Source of the DNA: an uncultured Clostridia bacterium | GTDB taxonomy: Bacteria > Bacillota > Clostridia > Christensenellales > Borkfalkiaceae | DNA length: 64,000 nucleotides | Direction of reading: 5' to 3' | Assembly (NCBI GenBank): GCA_947175485.1 | Contig: CAMWMZ010000001.1 | Coordinates: forward strand, 27,335 to 91,334 | Shown here: piece after piece, positions 42,957 to 50,477 of the stretch | How the letters are laid out: the number at the start of each line of letters is the position of its first letter | Numbering within the stretch: the stretch's first letter is position 1 | The notes under the pieces: model-generated | What the model was told of the DNA's origin: nothing | Databases searched by the model: none | Seen by the model: the letters and a program-made list of their open reading frames with translations, nothing else | Position numbers and translations under genes: made by a program

Positions 42957-43973
42957 ATGAAGAACAAAATTTGCGTAATTTTCACGGGCGGTACAATAGG
43001 CTCGCGTGCTTGCGGAAAACGGGTTGATTTGAGAAACGAGGATAAAAGTATCCTTATTGAAATGTACCGTGAAAAGTATAATGGAAGCGTACAATTTGAC
43101 GAGCTGCGTCCTTTGAATATATTGAGCGAAAACGTGCAACCGTCAGATCTTGAAATTATGGCCGATTGTGTTCGCGGTATTAATAAGGATAATTATGACG
43201 GAATCATAATCACACATGGAACGGACACTCTGTGTTTTACGGCAAATCTTTTCAGCCAGATATTTTGTGATATAAATATTCCGATAGTATTTGTTTCTGC
43301 TTTATATCCTCTTGATGACGAGCGCAGCCGAGGGGTAGAGAACTTTGCGGGCGCCGTAACGTTTATAAACAGTGTAGATTACGGCGGTATTTTCGTAAGT
43401 TTTCAGAACCATAATGAAAACTGTAAAATTCATCTTGCAAGCAGACTTATAGCGGCAACACAAATAAGCGGCGAATACAACAGTATTTTAGATGTGCATT
43501 TAGGCGAAATTGTTGACGGCGCATTTGTTTACAATAATAATCCGTTAAATCCTACAATCAATCAGCTCAGGGCAAAGCGCAAACCTTGCGAAGCTCAAAA
43601 GCTATGTATGGACTTGGTAACTATTCAAGCGCATTCGCTTTTAAATTTCGATTATTACCGTTTTACGGAAGTAAAACCCAAAGCTGTGATGGTGCAACTT
43701 TATCATAGCGGAACAGTCTGTACGGAAGGCAAGGAAGCTAATTTCAAAAACTTCCTTGTATACTGCAAAAATCTGGGTATAGAGGTTGTAATAGCAACGG
43801 TTGACAGCCGTGCAAGAATTTACGGCAGTGCGGTCGGTCTTGCGGAAATGTGTACAACCGCTTACGATATAAGTTTTGAGATGGCCACTACAAAAGTATT
43901 ATTGGCGCTCGGCTCGGGCAAAAGCATCGACGGGGAATTAGCAAAGAATAATTTTTTTGAAAGACTTCGTTAA
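42957..43973 (+). CDS. ansA: L-asparaginase
   Basis: 338 residues; hydrolyses asparagine to aspartate and ammonia. Catalytic motifs VIFTGGTIGS and ITHGTDTLCFTA. No signal sequence, so cytosolic (type I-like). Located with asnS, suggesting shared control of asparagine; no Shine-Dalgarno is visible and translational coupling is likely. Confidence 0.9.
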   Translation: MKNKICVIFTGGTIGSRACGKRVDLRNEDKSILIEMYREKYNGSVQFDELRPLNILSENVQPSDLEIMADCVRGINKDNYDGIIITHGTDTLCFTANLFSQIFCDINIPIVFVSALYPLDDERSRGVENFAGAVTFINSVDYGGIFVSFQNHNENCKIHLASRLIAATQISGEYNSILDVHLGEIVDGAFVYNNNPLNPTINQLRAKRKPCEAQKLCMDLVTIQAHSLLNFDYYRFTEVKPKAVMVQLYHSGTVCTEGKEANFKNFLVYCKNLGIEVVIATVDSRARIYGSAVGLAEMCTTAYDISFEMATTKVLLALGSGKSIDGELAKNNFFERLR

Positions 43974-43982
43974 AAAAACAAT

Positions 43983-44023
43983 AAAGCCTAATTCCTCTTT
44001 TATCAAAAGGAATTAGGCTTTTT
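43983..44023. terminator. Bidirectional terminator
   Basis: Perfect 14-bp stem aaagcctaattcct / aggaattaggcttt, 11-nt loop, flanked by A and T runs; serves asparaginase and the convergent hxlR-type gene. Confidence 0.9.
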
Positions 44024-44026
44024 TAT

Positions 44027-44425
44027 TTATGTAAGTAGATTTTTGTTTAAAACTTCTTCAAGACGAGTTAAATCTTCTGAACAGCCGCAACGCGGTTTCA
44101 CCTTTTCAATTTCATATAGCTTTTGCCCGAATTTATACATTTCTATTACGGAAGCACAAAGCAAATTTCCAAGGTCGGTTAAAGAATATTCGGTTTTTGG
44201 CGGAATTACGGGATATAAAACTCGGTTTATAATACCGTCGTGTTCTAATTCTTTTAGCTGCTCGGCAAGCATTTTCGGCGTTGCGTTTGTAAGTTTTGCA
44301 AGCTGACTGTATCTTAGCGTTCTTCCGAAAAGATAATAAATAATGTCTATTTTATATTTTCCGCCGATAACTGCAAGTGTTGCGTCTAAAGGGCAACTGC
44401 ATGATCTCAAAATTTCTTTATTCAT
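44027..44425 (-). CDS. HxlR family transcriptional regulator
   Basis: 132-residue winged-helix regulator: SCSCPLDATLAVIGGKYKIDIIYYLF start, where the conserved Cys acts as a redox or electrophile sensor in relatives such as HypR and YodB; LRYSQLAKLTNATPKMLAEQL recognition region; two C-terminal Cys (RCGC). Divergent from a nitroreductase, the usual HxlR target, with a palindrome between them. Confidence 0.92.
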   Translation of the reverse strand: MNKEILRSCSCPLDATLAVIGGKYKIDIIYYLFGRTLRYSQLAKLTNATPKMLAEQLKELEHDGIINRVLYPVIPPKTEYSLTDLGNLLCASVIEMYKFGQKLYEIEKVKPRCGCSEDLTRLEEVLNKNLLT

Positions 44426-44471
44426 ATTATGTGATTTTAATTTTATTTTAACTTTCCAAAAGGTAAGTATG

Positions 44472-44485
44472 GCACTTAAAAGTGC
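44472..44485. promoter_or_regulatory. Palindrome, candidate HxlR operator
   Basis: GCACTT-AA-AAGTGC, perfect 6-bp arms, directly upstream of the -35 of the nitroreductase promoter and between the divergent genes. Confidence 0.55.
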
Positions 44486-44489
44486 GTTC

Positions 44490-44520
44490 TTGACAAAATA
44501 AAAGTTTGTGTTATTATAAT
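44490..44520 (+). promoter_or_regulatory. Promoter of the nitroreductase-copA unit
   Basis: TTGACA 44490-44495 and TATAAT 44515-44520 with a 19-nt spacer, longer than ideal; an overlapping ATTATA gives 17 nt. A long spacer often goes with regulator-assisted promoters. Confidence 0.6.
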
Positions 44521-44559
44521 TTCATGTAAAAGTTTTGTCAATAAAATTAAGGAGTATTT

Positions 44560-45075
44560 ATGAATTTTTCAGAGTTGACAAGGTCACGGTATTCAGTGCG
44601 CTCATTTTCGGAACAGCCTGTCGAAGACGATAAACTCGATATTATTTTGGCGGCAGGTCAAGTAGCGCCTACGGCTTGTAATAATCAACCGCAAAAAATT
44701 TACGTTTTGAAAAGCGAGCAGGCAATAGAAAAGCTTAAAGCCGTTAACAAGTTTGTTTTCGGGGCAAAAACAGTGCTATTGATTGCCGTTGACAGAAATC
44801 TTGAATGGAAAAACCCTTTGACTAATAAATATCATACGGGGGAGATTGATTGTTCAATAGTTTGCACTCATATGATGCTGCAAGCATGGGAGCTTGGAAT
44901 AGGTTCGTGTTGGGTAGGATATTATGATCCTGATTTGGTGGCAAAGCAGTTCAATCTTCCGAAAAACGAACAAATTATAGCGATTTTGCCGTTAGGTTAT
45001 CCTTCTGCCGATAGCAAACCTGCACGCGGACATTATTCCGTTAAGCCGCTCAAAGACACGGTTAAATATTTGTAA
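44560..45075 (+). CDS. Nitroreductase family flavoprotein
   Basis: 171 residues; FMN-dependent NAD(P)H oxidoreductase fold, start SRYSVRSFSEQPVEDD, APTACNNQPQKIYVL, and the C-terminal WVGYYDPDLVAKQF, LPLGYPSADSKPARG. Likely reduces quinones or nitroaromatics (family knowledge). SD aaggag. copA starts 19 nt later with no terminator between. Confidence 0.92.
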   Translation: MNFSELTRSRYSVRSFSEQPVEDDKLDIILAAGQVAPTACNNQPQKIYVLKSEQAIEKLKAVNKFVFGAKTVLLIAVDRNLEWKNPLTNKYHTGEIDCSIVCTHMMLQAWELGIGSCWVGYYDPDLVAKQFNLPKNEQIIAILPLGYPSADSKPARGHYSVKPLKDTVKYL

Positions 45076-45093
45076 CGGGGCAATATATATTTT

Positions 45094-47541
45094 ATGGTAA
45101 AAAGATATGACATTACCGGAATGACTTGCTCTGCATGTTCTTCGGGAATCGAGCGGTCGGTAGGGAAGCTTAACGGCGTTAAGATTGTTGAAGTCAGCCT
45201 AATGGGAAAATCTTTAAAGGTTGAATTCGATGAAAATATTTTAAGTGAAGAAATTATATTTTCAACGGTTAAATCGCTGGGATATGGAATTTTTGAAGCG
45301 GGAACGACAATAAAAAAAAGCGAAAACAACTCCGATAAACAGCTTTTTATAAGATTTATAATTTCTTTATGTTTGTTGGTTCCTTTGATGTATGTTTCAA
45401 TGGGGCATATGTTTGGCGCGCCGATACCGCAGTTTTTAAATCCTCATTACGGAAATGCAAGATGGTTCGCTCTGTATCAAGCTGTTATCTCTTCAATAAT
45501 AATAGGGGTTAATTATAAATTTTTCAAGAACGGTGCTGTTGCGGTTTTTAAGCGGGTTCCTAATATGGATACGCTTGTAGCTCTCGGTTCGGGCATTTCT
45601 TTTATTTATTCTTTGGTGTTGACCGTTTTTATTTTTCTTGGTTATGACGCTGAAAGCAATGCAATGAATTTGCATTTCGAATCCGCCGCAATGATTTTGG
45701 CTTTAGTTACCGTTGGCAAGTGGCTTGAAGAAAAATCCAAGAAAAAAACCGGCGGAGAAATCGAAAAACTGTTAAAGCTTGCTCCGGATAATGTAAATTT
45801 GGAAATTAACGGTGAACAAAAAACCGTTTCCGTAAGAGACGTGCGCGCGGGCGATATTGTTATTGTTAAACAAGGCGAATATATACCGATTGACGGAACA
45901 ATTATTAGCGGCAGTGCATTTGTCGATAAATGCGCGGTTACCGGTGAAAGCTTGCCAGTTGAGGTATCTGAAGGAGACTTCGTAACTTCTGCGGCAATTG
46001 TTAAAAGCGGAGTTATCAAAATCCGCGCGGAAAAAGTAGGCGAAGAAACTACTTTATCCAAAATTATTAATATGGTTAAAGAGGCGGGAGCAAGTAAAGC
46101 CCCTATTCAGAAAACCGCAGACAGAATAGCCGGAATCTTCGTGCCTGTAATTGTGATAATCTCTTTACTTACTTTTGTTGTATGGCTGATTGTTGACGGA
46201 GGTTTCAACCCTGCACACAGCGTAACTTATGCAATAAGCGTTTTGGTTGTATCTTGTCCTTGTGCCCTCGGGCTTGCAACGCCTGTTGCTATTATGACGG
46301 CTATGGGGAAAGGGGCTTCTCTTGGTATTTTGTATAAAGACGCGGAAAGCTTACAGAGAGTTTGCGGCGTAAATACGGTTTTGCTTGATAAAACTGCTAC
46401 AATAACTGAGGGAAAGCCAAAGGTTACTGATTTATTTGTTTTTAATTATGAGCGCGATTGGGTTTTAAAGCTTGCGCGCGGGATAGAGATAAATAGTAAC
46501 CATCCGTTGGCAAGATGTGTGGTTGAATATGCGGAAGAAAGCTTCGATGTAGAAGATTTCGAGTATATTGTTGGTCAAGGCGCAAAGGCAAAGTTTGAGA
46601 ATAAACAATATTATTTGGGAAATATCAAGCTTATTGAAAATATTAAATTAACAGACAAAGTAAAATCAAAAGTAAAAGAGCTTGCCGAAGAAGGTAAAAC
46701 AGTGATTTACCTTGCAGACGATAAGCAGGTAATTTCTTTAATAGGAATTTCTGATACCGTAAAGGCGGAAGGTAAAGAGGCGATATCTCTGCTTAAATTA
46801 AGAAATTTGAGAGTAGCTATGCTTACTGGAGACTCACAAAAAACTGCACAGGCTGTTGCTGATAAAGTTGGTATAAAAGAGTTTATCGCAGAAGTAATGC
46901 CATCGGATAAATTGAATGCTGTTGAAAACGTACAGAAAGTCGGCGGACGTGTTATGATGGTTGGTGACGGAATAAACGATTCTCCTGCATTAAAACAGGC
47001 GGATGTCGGCGTCGCAATCGGCAGCGGAACCGACGTTGCTATTGATTCCGCCGCAGTGGTGCTTGTAAGCGAGGATTTGCGAACGCTTGACACGTTATTT
47101 GACTTAAGCCGCACAACGGTGAGAAATATAAAAGAAAACTTATTTTGGGCTTTTTTCTATAACGTAATAATGATTCCGGTTGCCGCAGGGGTATTTTCAG
47201 CGCTCGGGTTTGTTTTTAATCCAATGATTGCGGCAGCATGCATGAGTTTGAGCTCACTGTTTGTAGTGGGTAACGCCCTCAGATTGTTGCTGTATAAAAA
47301 TAAGAAATTTATAAAGGAAAATTTTATGAAAACAATAGTTAGTATTGACGGAATGTGTTGTGCTCACTGTGCAAAAAGGGTTGAAGATAGGATTTCGACT
47401 GCGAAAAACGTTATTTCGGTAGAAGTTAAGCTGAAGAAAAAAATTGCCGTTATACGCAGCAGGGAAGAAGTTTCTTCGGAAGAAATTACTGCGCTTGTTA
47501 CCGAAGCGGGATACAAAGTTGTTTCAATAGAAAGCAAATGA
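45094..47541 (+). CDS. copA: Copper-exporting P1B ATPase with C-terminal CopZ-like domain
   Basis: 815 residues. Order: N-terminal HMA domain (GMTCSACSSG, about 9-18), eight TM segments, actuator TGES, CPC motif in SCPCALGLATP, P-domain DKTATITEG (Asp432), SNHPLA, GDGINDSP, and a second HMA domain (residues 745-815, GMCCAHC) after the last TM helix. Exports Cu(I). Odd points: DKTAT in place of the near-invariant DKTGT (gct for a Gly codon at 46396), and a C-terminal HMA preceded by an internal SD and ATG at 47326 that could give free CopZ. Confidence 0.95.
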   Translation: MVKRYDITGMTCSACSSGIERSVGKLNGVKIVEVSLMGKSLKVEFDENILSEEIIFSTVKSLGYGIFEAGTTIKKSENNSDKQLFIRFIISLCLLVPLMYVSMGHMFGAPIPQFLNPHYGNARWFALYQAVISSIIIGVNYKFFKNGAVAVFKRVPNMDTLVALGSGISFIYSLVLTVFIFLGYDAESNAMNLHFESAAMILALVTVGKWLEEKSKKKTGGEIEKLLKLAPDNVNLEINGEQKTVSVRDVRAGDIVIVKQGEYIPIDGTIISGSAFVDKCAVTGESLPVEVSEGDFVTSAAIVKSGVIKIRAEKVGEETTLSKIINMVKEAGASKAPIQKTADRIAGIFVPVIVIISLLTFVVWLIVDGGFNPAHSVTYAISVLVVSCPCALGLATPVAIMTAMGKGASLGILYKDAESLQRVCGVNTVLLDKTATITEGKPKVTDLFVFNYERDWVLKLARGIEINSNHPLARCVVEYAEESFDVEDFEYIVGQGAKAKFENKQYYLGNIKLIENIKLTDKVKSKVKELAEEGKTVIYLADDKQVISLIGISDTVKAEGKEAISLLKLRNLRVAMLTGDSQKTAQAVADKVGIKEFIAEVMPSDKLNAVENVQKVGGRVMMVGDGINDSPALKQADVGVAIGSGTDVAIDSAAVVLVSEDLRTLDTLFDLSRTTVRNIKENLFWAFFYNVIMIPVAAGVFSALGFVFNPMIAAACMSLSSLFVVGNALRLLLYKNKKFIKENFMKTIVSIDGMCCAHCAKRVEDRISTAKNVISVEVKLKKKIAVIRSREEVSSEEITALVTEAGYKVVSIESK
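47313..47328 (+). promoter_or_regulatory. Internal ribosome binding site and ATG before the CopZ-like domain
   Basis: AAAGGA (47313-47318), 7 nt, ATG (47326), in frame within copA. Initiation here would give a 71-residue CopZ-sized metallochaperone from the same mRNA. Inferred; in-frame chance is possible. Confidence 0.45.
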
Positions 47542-47583
47542 CAAACAAAGCTAAATTGTGACAGTATACGTCATTATAACATT

Positions 47584-47612
47584 TTGACATATTCGCATAT
47601 GCGCCTTATAAT
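47584..47612 (+). promoter_or_regulatory. Promoter of arsR-type gene with spacer palindrome
   Basis: TTGACA 47584-47589, 17 nt, TATAAT 47607-47612. The spacer holds the perfect 10-bp palindrome CGCATATGCG (47594-47603), a plausible autoregulatory operator. Confidence 0.7.
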
Positions 47613-47630
47613 TTTTATAGGAGGATGCGT

Positions 47631-47969
47631 ATGCAAGACACAATGCTTTTGGATAGACGCACAAAGGATTTAGTAAAGGAGTACGTACCTGAAGGCGACG
47701 TGCTTGACAGTATAGTTTGTTTTTTTTCTATTTTTGCCGACCCTACCAGAGTTAGAATGCTTTCCGCCCTTGCGATTTCGGAAATGTGTGTAACCGACCT
47801 TTCAAGAGTTCTGGATATAAACCAGACGACCGTTTCGCATCAGCTCAGGCTTTTAAAAAATTTGGGGATTGTAAAGAGTGAAAGACAAGGTAAGATTATT
47901 TTTTACAGTTTAGTTAACGATACGGTCAACGACGTAATGTTGAAAGGGGTTGAATTTTTAGGTTGTTAA
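47631..47969 (+). CDS. ArsR/SmtB family metalloregulator-like repressor
   Basis: 112 residues, winged helix: FADPTRVRMLSAL, SEMCVTDLSRVLDINQTTVSHQLRLLKNLGIV. It keeps one Cys of the ELCVCDL metal site (EMCVTDL) and lacks the C-terminal His set of SmtB, so the inducer is unclear. ATG 47631 is used because AGGAGG ends 6 nt before it; ATG 47625 touches the SD. It follows copA but has its own promoter. Confidence 0.9.
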   Translation: MQDTMLLDRRTKDLVKEYVPEGDVLDSIVCFFSIFADPTRVRMLSALAISEMCVTDLSRVLDINQTTVSHQLRLLKNLGIVKSERQGKIIFYSLVNDTVNDVMLKGVEFLGC

Positions 47970-47980
47970 TAATTCTAAGT

Positions 47981-48012
47981 AAAAATCAGACGGGTTAACC
48001 CGTCTGATTTTT
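47981..48012 (+). terminator. Intrinsic terminator after arsR-type gene
   Basis: Perfect 32-nt palindrome aaaaatcagacggg-ttaa-cccgtctgattttt. Confidence 0.92.
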
Positions 48013-48037
48013 ATATTTAAAAATTTAAAAATATATA

Positions 48038-48066
48038 TTGAAAATTTACAGTTTGTGTGATAAAAT
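48038..48066 (+). promoter_or_regulatory. Sigma-A promoter of second pectate lyase gene
   Basis: TTGAAA 48038-48043, 17 nt, TAAAAT 48061-48066, then SD aggaga. Confidence 0.65.
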
Positions 48067-48094
48067 ATAATCAGGGAAGTTTAGGAGAAAAGAG

Positions 48095-50395
48095 ATGAGA
48101 AAGATATTTAAGGTTTTTACCGCTATAATTTTAGCTATATCATTAACGGCTTTTACCGCATGTGATGTTTTGAACGGATTTTTCAATAAGCCGTCAAACG
48201 GTAACGACGGTTCGGACAGTTCGCAAACCGGCCCCGGTGATAGCGGTGAAAATATTTATACTTATAATATAACCTATGTTTTGGACGGCGGTACTCTATC
48301 CAAGGAAATGAGTACTTATGTTGCCGGGAAAGAGGTTGACTTGCCAACGGCAACTAAAGACCACTATACCTTTGCCGGGTGGTTCAGAAATCAGGATTTT
48401 GCAGGTGAGGCAGTTACAAAAATAAGCGCTGCCGATGCAGGACCCAAAACTTTTTACGCTAAATGGGCGGCAGACACGTTTAAAGTTACATTGATTGTTG
48501 ACGATGTTGAATATTCCGGTAAAGATACGGTAACTTCTTATTCTTATGATGCTAAAAAGTTGTTGCCTGAACTTGCCAGAAGCGGTTTTGTTTTCAGCGG
48601 ATGGTTTACCGACCCTAACATGAACGGAGTGGCGGTAACTGAAATACCTGTTAACTCAACAGGCGATAAAGTATTTTATGGGAAATTTACATCGGTTTCC
48701 GAATTTGCTTTAAAATCATACGGCGGATATGAAGAAGGGGCTTATTTAGAGTTTGCCGCTTTAAACGGTAAAGAAGATGCAAGCGATTATAGCGTATCAT
48801 ATAAATTGAAGAATGCCGGAGCAAGTTCGTATAAACAAATCGATAAACAGCTTATACGCATTAAAAACGGTATTGTTCGTGCCGATGCAGTTGGTTTACA
48901 AGAGGGCGAATATACTTTAAAAGCGGTTGCGGATAATAAACAGGTTGAAAGAGACGTAACAGTTACTGCGTACGACCGTTCGGGATATGCGCATTTTAAT
49001 ATTGGCAGTAGCGACTTCAGTGACGGTATAGGCGGATATCAAAATGACGGTACACCTAAGGATGGCGCATATATAATTTATGTTACTGAAGAAACAAAGA
49101 ATACCGTAGTTGCGCCGTGGAATAGCAAAAAAGAAGGAATAGTTAGTATTCTTGGCGATGCTAAAAATGCTAAAAAACCTGTAATTGTCCGGGTTTTAGG
49201 AACGGTTGGCGCTGCAACGTGGAAAGAAGGGCTTATTTATAATAAAACTACTTCAAATACCGTTGACGGTAAGGCAGACGGAAATTTAAAAGCTTCCGTA
49301 ATTAAAGGCATTAACGGAAAACAACTTCCTTCATCGTCAAGTTCTCTTACACAGGAAAAGCTGATTGCCGGCGGATATAATGAGCTTGATACTTCCGTAT
49401 ACACAGAGCTTAACGGGCTTATAAGTAAGGCTTCGTATAAATCCAATTCCGATCCGGAGTTATGCGAATATGATTCGTATTGGAATAACTGTGAGATAAG
49501 CAGTGCGGCGAACGTTACCGTGGAGGGGATTGGAGCCGACGCGAAAATTTTTCAATGGGGCTTTACTTGGAAATCTTGCAGTTCAATAGAGGTTAGAAAT
49601 CTAACGTTCGACGATTATACCGAAGATGCGTGCAGTTTTGAGGGGAGTACGAATTCCACATACACGGGAATGTCCGCGGATAAGTTCAATTCAAACAGAC
49701 TTTGGGTACACCACAATACTTTTAATGAAGGAAAGAACTATTGGGACGTTTGTGCCGAACAGGACAAACGCGAAGGGGACGGCGCAACAGACTTCAAAAG
49801 ATGTGCCTATATAACACTTTCATATAACCATTATTTCAACAATCACAAAACCGGGTTGATAGGTTCGGATGACGACGTATTTACGGCTAACGTAACTTTC
49901 CATCATAATTATTACGACAGATGCAACAGTCGTTTACCGCTTGGTAGACAGGCTAACATGCATATGTATAATAATTACTATTATAAATCGTCTGGAACTA
50001 ACATGTCATTACGTTCCGGAGCATATGCGTTAATAGAATATTGTTATTTTGAAAATGCAAAAAATCCTATTCAAACCCAACTTGGTAAGAAATCAATAAC
50101 ACTTAACGGAAGTTCTGTTACACTGGATGCTTATGTAAAACTTTATAATTGTATTTTTGTTGAAGATGAGCTTGACGAAAAATATAAGCTGGACACAAAT
50201 ACTTATAATATTATCAGAGCGCAAACAAGAGGTCAAAAAGTTGAAAATCAAAATATTTATGATGATCAGTTTGATATAGATGAAATTAAGTTTTATTATA
50301 AAAACGGTAAGAGCGACGTGACTGATTTAATAACGGATGTGAACAAAATCGCAACGGAAATCCCTAAGCTTGCCGGCGTGCATAAAGCCGACTAA
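48095..50395 (+). CDS. PL1 pectate lyase lipoprotein, second copy
   Basis: 766-residue lipoprotein (lipobox FTAC, Cys23). Two InlB-type repeats (about 56-125 and 128-200; FAGWFRNQDF, FSGWFTDPNM), an FN3-like domain ending VTVTAYDRSGYAHF, and a PL1 beta-helix (about 305-700) with DGATDFKR (562-569), HHNYYDRCNSRLPLGR carrying the catalytic Arg region, and MHMYNNYYY. The FN3-PL1 core repeats that of the protein at 7883, but here there are two InlB repeats and no C-terminal helical modules. Predicted surface pectate cleavage. Confidence 0.92.
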   Translation: MRKIFKVFTAIILAISLTAFTACDVLNGFFNKPSNGNDGSDSSQTGPGDSGENIYTYNITYVLDGGTLSKEMSTYVAGKEVDLPTATKDHYTFAGWFRNQDFAGEAVTKISAADAGPKTFYAKWAADTFKVTLIVDDVEYSGKDTVTSYSYDAKKLLPELARSGFVFSGWFTDPNMNGVAVTEIPVNSTGDKVFYGKFTSVSEFALKSYGGYEEGAYLEFAALNGKEDASDYSVSYKLKNAGASSYKQIDKQLIRIKNGIVRADAVGLQEGEYTLKAVADNKQVERDVTVTAYDRSGYAHFNIGSSDFSDGIGGYQNDGTPKDGAYIIYVTEETKNTVVAPWNSKKEGIVSILGDAKNAKKPVIVRVLGTVGAATWKEGLIYNKTTSNTVDGKADGNLKASVIKGINGKQLPSSSSSLTQEKLIAGGYNELDTSVYTELNGLISKASYKSNSDPELCEYDSYWNNCEISSAANVTVEGIGADAKIFQWGFTWKSCSSIEVRNLTFDDYTEDACSFEGSTNSTYTGMSADKFNSNRLWVHHNTFNEGKNYWDVCAEQDKREGDGATDFKRCAYITLSYNHYFNNHKTGLIGSDDDVFTANVTFHHNYYDRCNSRLPLGRQANMHMYNNYYYKSSGTNMSLRSGAYALIEYCYFENAKNPIQTQLGKKSITLNGSSVTLDAYVKLYNCIFVEDELDEKYKLDTNTYNIIRAQTRGQKVENQNIYDDQFDIDEIKFYYKNGKSDVTDLITDVNKIATEIPKLAGVHKAD

Positions 50396-50402
50396 CAAAT
50401 AT

Positions 50403-50432
50403 AAAAAATCTTGTCGTCAGGCAAGATTTTTT
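50403..50432 (+). terminator. Intrinsic terminator after second pectate lyase
   Basis: Stem aaaaaatcttg / caagatttttt, 8-nt loop. Confidence 0.85.
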
Positions 50433-50435
50433 AAT

Positions 50436-50464
50436 TTGCAAAAATGTAGCCCTTGTGGTATAAT
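50436..50464 (+). promoter_or_regulatory. Promoter of uvrC
   Basis: TTGCAA 50436-50441, 17 nt, TATAAT 50459-50464; ATG 13 nt after the -10, so a leader of about 7 nt. Confidence 0.7.
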
Positions 50465-50477
50465 CTTTTATACAAAA

